Shown here one piece after another: positions 1 through 6,500 of a stretch of DNA of 6,907 nucleotides (its first letter is position 1; every line of letters begins with the position of its first letter). The notes beneath the pieces were generated by a model, which was not told the DNA's origin, searched no databases, and worked only from the letters and a program-made list of their open reading frames with translations. The position numbers and the translations under genes were made by a program. This stretch comes from Oscillibacter sp. (GTDB lineage: Bacteria; Bacillota; Clostridia; Oscillospirales; Oscillospiraceae): positions 1 to 6,907 of the forward strand of contig JAAWIL010000107.1 of NCBI GenBank assembly GCA_022796315.1. The letters are read 5' to 3'.

Positions 1-94
1 CGCAGGCATCCTGACGGATGGCAAGGATTTTTAACGCAGTCAGGGCGGATAATACGCCGCCAAGACATGCGCGGGGAGATTTTAAACAGGCTCT
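1..94. mobile_element. Partial MITE-like palindromic element, right half
   Basis: These bases match, as a reverse complement, the repeat at 6815-6907. Read inward from position 94, the terminus AGAGCCTGTTTAA is identical in both copies. Of the first 19 bases, 18 agree, and patchy similarity (TTGGCG, GCCCTG, AAAAATCC blocks) continues for about 65 bases. Bases 1-25 are also a direct repeat of 6883-6907. Within them CATCC (7-11) and GGATG (16-20) form a small hairpin that would be the centre of the whole palindrome. Joining the two halves through the shared 25 bases gives an element of about 162 bp with long imperfect terminal inverted repeats and no transposase. That fits a non-autonomous MITE. 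The family was not identified, and a target-site duplication cannot be read because only one end of each copy is present. Confidence 0.72.
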
Positions 95-1011
95 CAGCCT
101 CTCGCCGCCCCGCTCCGGGCCGGGGGCGCGCGGTCCAGCAGCTCCGTGCCCAGGGACGCCGCCACGATGACGACCGCCCCCGCCATCTGCACCGGCGTCA
201 GGGTCTCCCGGAACAGCGCCACGCCCACAATCGTGCTGACCACCACCTCCAGGGCCGAGAGGATGCAGGTGGTGGTGGGCTTGACATAGCAGGAGGACTT
301 GACGAAGCAGATGTTGGCGATCAGCGTGCAGGGGATGCCCAGGGCCAGGACGCTGCCCAGCACCTCCAAGCCGCCGGGGGCCGTGAAGCTGCGCAGAATC
401 TTGCCGTGATCGGCAAAGAGGGCCATCAGGGCCGAGGCCCCCAGGAAGCCGTAGGTCAGCATGGTGTCCCGCCGGTAGCGGCCGGCGAAGTAGCGGGGGA
501 CCGAGACCTGGGCGGCAATGCCCACGCCGTTCAACAGCGCCCCCAGGATGCCCAGCGCGTCAAAGCGCAGCGCGCCCCCCAGGAGGTTCGTAATCATCAC
601 CGCCCCCAGGATGCAGAAGACGATGGACACCGCCTGTTTCCCCCGCACCCGCTCCCGAAACACCACCAGCCCGATCAGGCACACCCACACGGGGCTCATG
701 AAGGACAGCACCGCCGCCATGGCCACCGGAATCCGCTGGACGGCAAAGGCATAGCCCAGGAAGCCGCAGGTGTAGGTCAGGGCTCCGAAGAGCAGGGAGA
801 TCAGAATCCCTTTCCGCTCCACCCGCAGCACCCGGGGGTCCCGGACGCCGTGAAAGACCAGCAGGCCCACGCCGGTGAGCAGGCACCGGAGATAGGCCAC
901 CTCCAGACTGGTGTAGTCCGCTTCGCTGAGACTGCGGGTAAAGATCCCCATCAGTCCCCACAGGCCGGCGGAGCCTGCGGCCATGATGATCCCCTTCAAG
1001 CGGTCTGACAT
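94..1011 (-). CDS. EamA/DMT-family membrane transporter (10 TM)
   Basis: A 305-residue hydrophobic protein with the layout of the drug/metabolite transporter superfamily: two tandem EamA repeats of about five membrane helices each, roughly residues 8-140 and 150-290. Repeat 1 contains the family-like stretch SFMSPVWVCLIGLVVFRER. Repeat 2 has the matching stretch around SALEVVVSTIVGVALFRE. It would act in the cytoplasmic membrane as an exporter or permease of small metabolites. The substrate cannot be predicted; amino acids, nucleosides and drugs all occur in the family. The ATG at 1009-1011 is preceded on the minus strand by GGGGAGGG, 7 bases upstream, which supports this start. The length is normal for the family. 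The gene diverges from carA. Its TGA stop (94-96) touches the terminus of the MITE-like repeat, so the last few residues may have been altered by the insertion. GC content matches the car genes. Confidence 0.9.
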   Translation of the reverse strand: MSDRLKGIIMAAGSAGLWGLMGIFTRSLSEADYTSLEVAYLRCLLTGVGLLVFHGVRDPRVLRVERKGILISLLFGALTYTCGFLGYAFAVQRIPVAMAAVLSFMSPVWVCLIGLVVFRERVRGKQAVSIVFCILGAVMITNLLGGALRFDALGILGALLNGVGIAAQVSVPRYFAGRYRRDTMLTYGFLGASALMALFADHGKILRSFTAPGGLEVLGSVLALGIPCTLIANICFVKSSCYVKPTTTCILSALEVVVSTIVGVALFRETLTPVQMAGAVVIVAASLGTELLDRAPPARSGAARG

Positions 1012-1074
1012 CCCGCGTCCCTCCCCCGGCCAGGCGTTTCACACACAACGGGCCCTCTCCGGGCCGCTGGGCTC

Positions 1075-1103
1075 ATTTTAGACGATTTTCCCCCCGCTTG
1101 CAA
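1075..1103 (-). promoter_or_regulatory. Probable SigA-type promoter of the EamA transporter gene
   Basis: On the minus strand TTGCAA (1098-1103) and TAAAAT (1075-1080) are separated by exactly 17 bases. The -10 differs from TATAAT at one position and the -35 keeps TTG and the last A of TTGACA. Transcription would start near 1068, giving a leader of about 57 bases. That leader contains a five-base-pair GC hairpin (GGCCC 1051-1055 with GGGCC 1061-1065). This is motif matching only. Confidence 0.5.
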
Positions 1104-1127
1104 GAGCCTTTTTCAGGTTTTTCCAAT

Positions 1128-1150
1128 CTCCTTCCCGGCCGCCGGGGGAG
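1128..1150. repeat. GC-rich inverted repeat in the divergent intergenic region
   Basis: CTCC (1128-1131) pairs with GGAG (1147-1150). Inside that, CCCGGC (1134-1139) pairs with GCCGGG (1141-1146) around a single central base, leaving two unpaired T residues on one side. The structure lies upstream of both predicted promoters, so it would not be in either main transcript. No T-run follows it on either strand, so it does not look like an intrinsic terminator. Its role is unknown, and in GC-rich DNA some such palindromes arise by chance. Confidence 0.4.
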
Positions 1151-1191
1151 CAGGGCCAAAAAGGTCCCCCCTTTGAAAAAGTGCACAAAAC

Positions 1192-1237
1192 CCTCCGGCC
1201 CGGAGGCGGAAAAGTTTACCGGGAAATTCCGCCGGAG
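1192..1237. repeat. Nested inverted repeats just upstream of the carA promoter
   Basis: Three overlapping pairings are possible. CCTCCG (1192-1197) pairs with CGGAGG (1201-1206) across a 3-base loop. GGCGGAA (1205-1211) pairs with TTCCGCC (1227-1233). CTCCGGC (1193-1199) pairs with GCCGGAG (1231-1237), which excludes the other two. The block ends 3 bases before the -35 hexamer at 1241. That is where an activator or repressor site would sit, or where a leader from a more distant promoter could fold. No PyrR-binding loop or ArgR box was recognised. Confidence 0.35.
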
Positions 1238-1240
1238 CCG

Positions 1241-1269
1241 TTGACTGTTGGGGGAAAAACCCTCATAAT
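1241..1269 (+). promoter_or_regulatory. SigA-type promoter of the carA-carB/dapF operon
   Basis: TTGACT (1241-1246) and CATAAT (1264-1269) are separated by 17 bases. Each hexamer is one mismatch from consensus at optimal spacing, which makes this the best promoter match I found in the window. Transcription would start near 1276, giving a leader of about 49 bases. That is too short for a classical pyr attenuator, and no terminator-like hairpin with a T-run is present in it. TTGAC (1241-1245) is the exact reverse complement of GTCAA (1270-1274), so the promoter sits inside a possible operator dyad. Confidence 0.72.
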
Positions 1270-1324
1270 GTCAAAGAACCATTGTAAAGCAGCGGAATGA
1301 TCGGAAAAGGGCAGGAGGACAGTT

Positions 1325-2389
1325 ATGAAAAAGGGCTATTTGGTGCTCCAGGACGGCCGGGCCTTCGAGGGCATCCGGTTCGGCGGGGAGGCGGACGCCG
1401 TGGGAGAGCTGGTGTTCACCACCGGCATGTGCGGCTACATCGAGACCCTGACGGACCCCAGCTACGCGGGGCAGATCGTCATGCAGACCTATCCCCTCAT
1501 CGGCAACTACGGCATCATCCGGCAGGATTTCGAGGGCGCGTGCCACGTAAAGGGCTATGTGGTCCGGGAGTGGTGCGAGACCCCCTCCAATTTCCGCACG
1601 GACCTGGACCTGGACACCTGGCTGAAGGAGCAGAAGGTCCCGGGGCTGTACGGCGTGGACACCCGGGAACTCACCCGGATCATCCGGGAGCACGGCGTCA
1701 TGAACGCCATCCTCTGTGACGAAATTCCCCCGGACCTCTCGGCCGTGCCGGCCTACGCCGTCGCCGGCGTGGTGGAGGAGGTCACCTGCAAAGCCCCCGC
1801 CCTCTTTCCCGCCGAGGGACCGGAGCGCTTCCGAGTCAGCCTCATCGACTACGGAGCCAAGCGCAACATCATCCGGGAGCTCCAGAAGCGGGGCTGCGCC
1901 GTCCAGGTCTGTCCCGCCGCGGTCTCCGCGGAGGAGCTGCTGGCCTCCGGGCCCGACGGGCTCATGCTCTCCAACGGCCCCGGAGACCCGGCGGAGAACA
2001 CCTACCAGATTGCCCAGATCCAAAAGCTCCTGGGGAAGGTCCCCCTGTTCGGCATCTGCCTGGGACATCAGCTCACCGCCCTGGCCGCCGGCGGGTCCAC
2101 CTATAAGCTGAAATACGGCCACCGGGGCGTGAACCAGCCGGTGCGGGATCTCCGGGGCACCCGGACGTATATCACCAGCCAGAACCACGGCTACGCCGTG
2201 GACTCCGACACCGTAAAGGCCGGGAGGATCTCCTTCGCCAACGCCAACGACGCCACCTGCGAGGGAATCGACTACCCGGAGCTGCGGGCCTTCACCGTGC
2301 AGTTCCACCCGGAGGCCTGCACAGGCCCCAAGGACACCGCGTTCCTCTTTGACCGCTTTGTGGACCTCATGAAAGGAGGCGACCTGTAA
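1325..2389 (+). CDS. carA: Carbamoyl-phosphate synthase small (glutaminase) subunit
   Basis: This subunit hydrolyses glutamine and passes the ammonia through a tunnel to CarB for carbamoyl phosphate synthesis, the entry to pyrimidine and arginine synthesis in the cytoplasm. The 354 residues are close to the usual length of about 360-380. Residues 1-130 form the CarA-specific N-terminal domain, with FTTGMCGYIE at 31-40, where the family usually has FTTGMTGYQE. Residues about 170-350 form a class I glutamine amidotransferase domain: SNGPGDP at 216-222, GICLGHQ at 243-249 with nucleophile C245, and FHPE with H328 and E330 completing the triad. The start at 1325 is supported by AGGAGG (1313-1318), 6 bases upstream. 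The TAA stop overlaps the ATG of the next gene by one base, so the two subunits are probably translationally coupled. I see no sign of damage. Confidence 0.97.
   Translation: MKKGYLVLQDGRAFEGIRFGGEADAVGELVFTTGMCGYIETLTDPSYAGQIVMQTYPLIGNYGIIRQDFEGACHVKGYVVREWCETPSNFRTDLDLDTWLKEQKVPGLYGVDTRELTRIIREHGVMNAILCDEIPPDLSAVPAYAVAGVVEEVTCKAPALFPAEGPERFRVSLIDYGAKRNIIRELQKRGCAVQVCPAAVSAEELLASGPDGLMLSNGPGDPAENTYQIAQIQKLLGKVPLFGICLGHQLTALAAGGSTYKLKYGHRGVNQPVRDLRGTRTYITSQNHGYAVDSDTVKAGRISFANANDATCEGIDYPELRAFTVQFHPEACTGPKDTAFLFDRFVDLMKGGDL
2373..2379 (+). promoter_or_regulatory. Ribosome binding site for carB-dapF inside the carA 3' end
   Basis: AAGGAGG lies 9 bases before the ATG at 2389, within the last codons of carA. 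Together with the TAATG stop/start overlap, it fixes the start of the large-subunit gene and indicates coupled translation of the two synthetase subunits. Confidence 0.8.
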
Positions 2390-5300
2390 TGCCGCTGGAT
2401 CGAAGCATTCAAAAAGTCCTGGTGATCGGCTCCGGCCCCATCGTCATCGGCCAGGCTGCCGAATTCGACTACGCCGGGGCCCAGGCCTGCCGGGTGTTGA
2501 AGGAGGCGGGGATCAACGTGGTCCTCTGCAACTCCAACCCCGCCACCATCATGACCGACCAGGCCATGGCGGACGAGATCTACCTGGAGCCCCTGACCCC
2601 GGAGACCATCAAGCGGATCATCCGCAAGGAGCGGCCCGACTCCCTCCTGGCGGGCCTGGGCGGGCAGACGGGTCTGACCCTGGCCATGCAGCTGGACAAG
2701 GAGGGGTTCCTCCAGGAGCAGAACGTCCGGCTCCTGGGCACCGACGCCGCCGCCATCTCCCAAGCTGAGGACCGGGAGCTCTTCAAGGAGGCCATGGCGG
2801 AGATCGGCCAGCCGGTGATTGCCTCGGACATCGCCGGGACCGTGGAGGACGCTTTGGACGTGGCGAAGCGCATCGGCTATCCCGTCATCGTCCGCCCCGC
2901 CTTCACCCTGGGCGGCGCCGGAGGCGGCGCGGCCAAGGACGAGACCGAGCTGCGCCTCATCGCCCAGACGGGCCTGGACGCCTCTCCCATCACCCAGGTG
3001 CTGATTGAAAAGGCCATCTTCGGGTGGAAGGAGATTGAGTTCGAGACCATGCGGGACAGCGTGGGGAACGTCATCGCCGTCTGCTCCATGGAGAACCTGG
3101 ACCCCGTGGGCATCCACACGGGAGACTCCATCGTGGTGGCCCCCACCCAGACTCTGGCGGACCGGGAGTTCCAGATGCTGCGCTCCGCCTCTCTGGAGAT
3201 CATCACGCACCTGGGAATCGTGGGCGGGTGCAACGTGCAGCTGGCCCTGAACCCCGACAGCTTCGAGTACGCCGTCATCGAGGTGAACCCCCGGGTGTCC
3301 CGGTCCTCGGCCCTGGCCTCCAAGGCCACCGGCTATCCGATTGCCAAGATCACCACGAAGATTGCCCTGGGGTACACCTTGGACGAGATCAAAAACGACA
3401 TCACCGGCAAGACCTGCGCCTGCTTTGAGCCCACGCTGGACTACATCGTGGTGAAAATGCCCAAGTGGCCCTTTGACAAGTTCGCCGACGCCTCCCGGAC
3501 CCTGGGCACCCAGATGAAGGCCACCGGCGAGGTGATGTCCATCGCCCCCAGCTTTGAGATGGCCCTGATGAAGGCCGTCCGGGGGGCGGAGATCGGGCAG
3601 GACTCCCTGAACCGGGCCCCCGACGGCGACGCCCCCATCTGGGAGCGCCTGCGGCGGGCGGACGACCGGCGGCTCTTCACGATCTTCGAGGCGCTGAAAT
3701 CCGGCGTCTCCGTCGGGGAGATCTTCGGCATCACCCGGATTGACCGTTGGTTCCTGTCCAAGATCAAGCGCCTGGCGGACTTCGAGCTGGCCCTGGAGCG
3801 GGAGGGCCTGACGGCGGAGCGCTACGAGACCGGCAAGCGCCTGGGCTATCCTGACGGGACGCTGCTGCGCCTCTCCGGAGCGGAGGAGCTCCCTTCCGCG
3901 TCCCCGGCCGCCGTGTACAAGATGGTGGACACCTGCGGCGCGGAGTTTGACGCGGAGACGCCCTACTTCTACTCCACCTTTGACCGCTTCTGTGAGTCCC
4001 GGTCCTTCCCCCGGTCCGGCAAGCCCGTCATCATGGTCCTGGGCTCCGGTCCCATCCGGATCGGCCAGGGCATCGAGTTTGACTACTCCTCCGTCCACTG
4101 CGTGTGGACCCTCCAGTCCCTGGGCTACGAGGTAGTCATTGTCAACAACAACCCCGAGACCGTCTCCACGGACTACGACACCGCGGACCGGCTCTATTTC
4201 GAGCCCCTGTATCCCGAGGACGTGATGCACATCATCGCCGTGGAGCGGCCCGTGGGGGTCGTGGTGGCCTTCGGCGGGCAGACGGCCATCAAGCTGACGG
4301 CCTTTTTGGACAGCCAGGGGATTCCCATCCTGGGCACCAGCGCCGAGTCCATCGACATGGCGGAGGACCGGGAGCGGTTCGACGAGCTGCTGGAGCGCTT
4401 CCACATCAAGCGCCCCCAGGGCCGGGGCGTGCTGACCCTGGCGGAGGCTCTGGAGGCCGCCCATGACCTGGGATACCCGGTGCTGCTGCGGCCCAGCTAC
4501 GTCATCGGCGGGCAGAATATGGTCATCGCCCACAACGACGAGGACGTGCGGACCTACATGGAGGTGATCCTCTCCGGGAAGATCGAGAACCCGGTGCTGG
4601 TGGATCAGTACCTCCAGGGCCGGGAGCTGGAGGTGGACGTGATCTCCGACGGCGCCGATGTGCTGATTCCCGGCGTCATGCAGCACATTGAGCGCACCGG
4701 CGTTCACTCCGGCGACTCCATCGCCGTCTATCCCCCCTTCTCCATCGGCGACAAGCAGCTGAAGACCATCATTGACTGCTCCGAGAAGCTGGCGCTGTCC
4801 CTGAAGACCCGGGGCCTCATCAACATCCAGTACCTCATCTACCAGGGGGAGCTGTACGTCATCGAGGTAAACCCCCGGGCCAGCCGGACGGTGCCCTACA
4901 TCTCCAAGGTCACCGGGGTGCCCATGGTGGACCTGGCGGCCCGGGTCATGGTGGGCCAGCCCCTGAAATCCCTGGGCTACGGCACGGGGCTCTATCAGAC
5001 GCCGCCCTATGTGGCGGTGAAGGTTCCCGTCTTCTCCTTCGAGAAGCTCACCGACGCCAACGCCGCCCTCTCCCCGGAGATGAAGTCCACCGGCGAGGTT
5101 CTGGGCCTGGGCAAGAACCTGCAGGAGGCCCTCTTCAAGGGCCTGGTCTCCGCCGGGTACAAGGTGGAGAAGGCCACCCACGGCGGGGCGCTGCTGTCCG
5201 TGAACCACCGGGACCAGCCGGAGATCGTGGGCATCGCCCGGAAGCTGGACGAGCTGGGCTTCCAGCTCTACGCCACCGACGGCACCGCCCGGGAGATTGA

Positions 5301-6420
5301 GCAGCTGGGCGTGGACGTGGAGATCGTGGGCAAGCTGGGCCAGGACAACCGCGTCTTCCAGCTGCTGGAGACGGGGAAGATCGACTATGTGATCCTCACC
5401 GGCTCCACGGAGCCCCGGTACATCCGGGACTTCATCCGCCTGAACCGCCGCTGCGTCCAGCTGGGCATTCCCTGCCTGACCTCCCTGGACACGGCCAACG
5501 CCCTGACGGACATCCTGGCCAGCCGCTACAAGCAGAGCAACACCGAGCTGGTGGACATCTGCCACCTGCGGACGGCCCGGCAGAAGCTCCCCTTCGCCAA
5601 GATGCAGACCTGCGGCAACGACTACATCTTCCTGGAGAACTTCGACCAGTCCATCACCTGCCCGGAGTCCCTGTGCGTCACCTTCTGCGACCGGCACTAC
5701 GGCGTGGGCGCCGACGGCATCATCCTCATGGAGCGCTCGGACATCGCCGACGCAAGGATGCGGATGTTCAACAGCGACGGCAGCGAGGGCGCCATGGCCG
5801 GCAACGCCCTGCGGTGCATGGGCAAATACCTCTACGACAACGGGATCGTCCGCCGGGAGGCCCTGCGGATTGAGACCAGCAGCGGCATCAAGACCGTCTC
5901 CCTCTACACCTCCGACGGCAAAGTGACCTCCGCCAGCGTGGACATGGGAAAGGCGACCCTGGACACGGCGGCCCTGAAGTTCACCATCCCGGAGCGGACG
6001 GTGGTAGACTATCCCGTCCGGATCGGCGGGCGGCCCTACAACATCACCTGCGTGGACGTGGGCAACCCCCACTGCGTGGTGTTCTGTCCCCGGGTGGACG
6101 CGGTGGACGTGGAGACCATCGGCCCCCTCTTTGAGCGGGCCCCCTATTTCCCCCAGCGGATCAACACGGAATTCATCCGGGTGGTGAATCCCACCACCAT
6201 CAAGATGCGGATCTGGGAGCGGGGCAGCGGCGAGACCATGGCCTGCGGCACCGGCGCCTGCGCCGCTGCGGCGGCGGCCATCGCCAACGGCTTCTGCGCC
6301 AAGGACACCGACATTACCGTCCGGGTGAAGGGCGGAGACCTGGTGGTCCACTACACCGACGAGAGCGTCACCCTCACCGGCGACGCCAAGCTGGTGTTTA
6401 CCGGGGAGATTGAGTATTGA
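2389..6420 (+). CDS. carB-dapF: Carbamoyl-phosphate synthase large subunit fused to a diaminopimelate epimerase domain
   Basis: One uninterrupted 1343-residue frame. Residues 1 to about 1045 are a complete CarB. The carboxy-phosphate half begins with the GSGPIVIGQAAEFDYAGAQA stretch and carries metal-site residues E298 and N300 in EVNPRVSR. The carbamoyl-phosphate half starts near residue 544 with GSGPIRIGQGIEFDYSS and has E826 and N828 in EVNPRASR. The MGS-like regulatory domain spans about 935-1045, with YATDGT at 961-966. A linker of about 20 residues, containing NTELVDI, leads to a full DapF domain at about 1067-1343: KMQTCGNDY (1071-1079), YGVGADG, FNSDGSEG, VGNPHCV and ERGSGETMACGTGAC. 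The second catalytic cysteine is C1286. The first is replaced by A1137 in AMAGNALRC. CarB makes carbamoyl phosphate, while DapF normally converts LL- to meso-diaminopimelate for lysine and peptidoglycan. I see no ribosome site before the DapF part, so it should be made only as a fusion. CarB activity is very likely; epimerase activity is uncertain. Confidence 0.95.
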   Translation: MPLDRSIQKVLVIGSGPIVIGQAAEFDYAGAQACRVLKEAGINVVLCNSNPATIMTDQAMADEIYLEPLTPETIKRIIRKERPDSLLAGLGGQTGLTLAMQLDKEGFLQEQNVRLLGTDAAAISQAEDRELFKEAMAEIGQPVIASDIAGTVEDALDVAKRIGYPVIVRPAFTLGGAGGGAAKDETELRLIAQTGLDASPITQVLIEKAIFGWKEIEFETMRDSVGNVIAVCSMENLDPVGIHTGDSIVVAPTQTLADREFQMLRSASLEIITHLGIVGGCNVQLALNPDSFEYAVIEVNPRVSRSSALASKATGYPIAKITTKIALGYTLDEIKNDITGKTCACFEPTLDYIVVKMPKWPFDKFADASRTLGTQMKATGEVMSIAPSFEMALMKAVRGAEIGQDSLNRAPDGDAPIWERLRRADDRRLFTIFEALKSGVSVGEIFGITRIDRWFLSKIKRLADFELALEREGLTAERYETGKRLGYPDGTLLRLSGAEELPSASPAAVYKMVDTCGAEFDAETPYFYSTFDRFCESRSFPRSGKPVIMVLGSGPIRIGQGIEFDYSSVHCVWTLQSLGYEVVIVNNNPETVSTDYDTADRLYFEPLYPEDVMHIIAVERPVGVVVAFGGQTAIKLTAFLDSQGIPILGTSAESIDMAEDRERFDELLERFHIKRPQGRGVLTLAEALEAAHDLGYPVLLRPSYVIGGQNMVIAHNDEDVRTYMEVILSGKIENPVLVDQYLQGRELEVDVISDGADVLIPGVMQHIERTGVHSGDSIAVYPPFSIGDKQLKTIIDCSEKLALSLKTRGLINIQYLIYQGELYVIEVNPRASRTVPYISKVTGVPMVDLAARVMVGQPLKSLGYGTGLYQTPPYVAVKVPVFSFEKLTDANAALSPEMKSTGEVLGLGKNLQEALFKGLVSAGYKVEKATHGGALLSVNHRDQPEIVGIARKLDELGFQLYATDGTAREIEQLGVDVEIVGKLGQDNRVFQLLETGKIDYVILTGSTEPRYIRDFIRLNRRCVQLGIPCLTSLDTANALTDILASRYKQSNTELVDICHLRTARQKLPFAKMQTCGNDYIFLENFDQSITCPESLCVTFCDRHYGVGADGIILMERSDIADARMRMFNSDGSEGAMAGNALRCMGKYLYDNGIVRREALRIETSSGIKTVSLYTSDGKVTSASVDMGKATLDTAALKFTIPERTVVDYPVRIGGRPYNITCVDVGNPHCVVFCPRVDAVDVETIGPLFERAPYFPQRINTEFIRVVNPTTIKMRIWERGSGETMACGTGACAAAAAAIANGFCAKDTDITVRVKGGDLVVHYTDESVTLTGDAKLVFTGEIEY

Positions 6421-6500
6421 GACCAGGGCCCGGCCGGGGCGCGGCATCGGAATCCGGCCACGCGGTTTCCGGGGCTGGGTTTTCCGGAGGCGCCGCTTTT
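6421..6500. other. Junction between the car operon and the kinase remnant
   Basis: These 80 very GC-rich bases separate the carB-dapF stop from the last recognisable histidine-kinase codons. Homology to the kinase stops at about 6501, so the breakpoint that removed its C-terminal half lies here. A weak pairing, CGGAA with TTCCG, occurs around 6448-6471 and is followed a little later by GGGTTTT. It might help to terminate the car transcript, but it is too poor to call a terminator. Confidence 0.4.

Noticed and set aside
67..1008. Plus-strand open frame of 313 codons opposite the transporter
   Set aside because: It starts in the repeat and then reads antisense to the EamA gene. The product is a polar, Gln/His/Arg-rich sequence without domain features.
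1276..1324. PyrR attenuator or riboswitch in the carA leader
   Set aside because: The leader predicted from the promoter is only about 49 bases, with no stable hairpin pair, no T-run and no conserved riboswitch core.
1271..2308. Minus-strand open frame of 345 codons opposite carA
   Set aside because: Same antisense effect; no family motif, and carA on the other strand is clear.
5590..5605. Separate internal start for dapF at the ATG near 5602
   Set aside because: No Shine-Dalgarno-like sequence precedes it. The ATG is the second Met-type position of the DapF motif (KMQ), and the frame from CarB is open with no stop.
2272..6447. Minus-strand open frame of 1391 codons opposite the whole carB-dapF gene
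   Set aside because: It is an antisense shadow. In GC-rich genes the codons that would read as stops on the other strand are rare. The translation is Gly/Val/His/Asp-rich with no recognisable domain and no ribosome site, while the plus strand matches CarB and DapF along its whole length.
6440..6485. Intrinsic terminator after carB-dapF
   Set aside because: The best hairpin has only about five outer pairs with a poor inner stem, and the T-run is four bases long and displaced.
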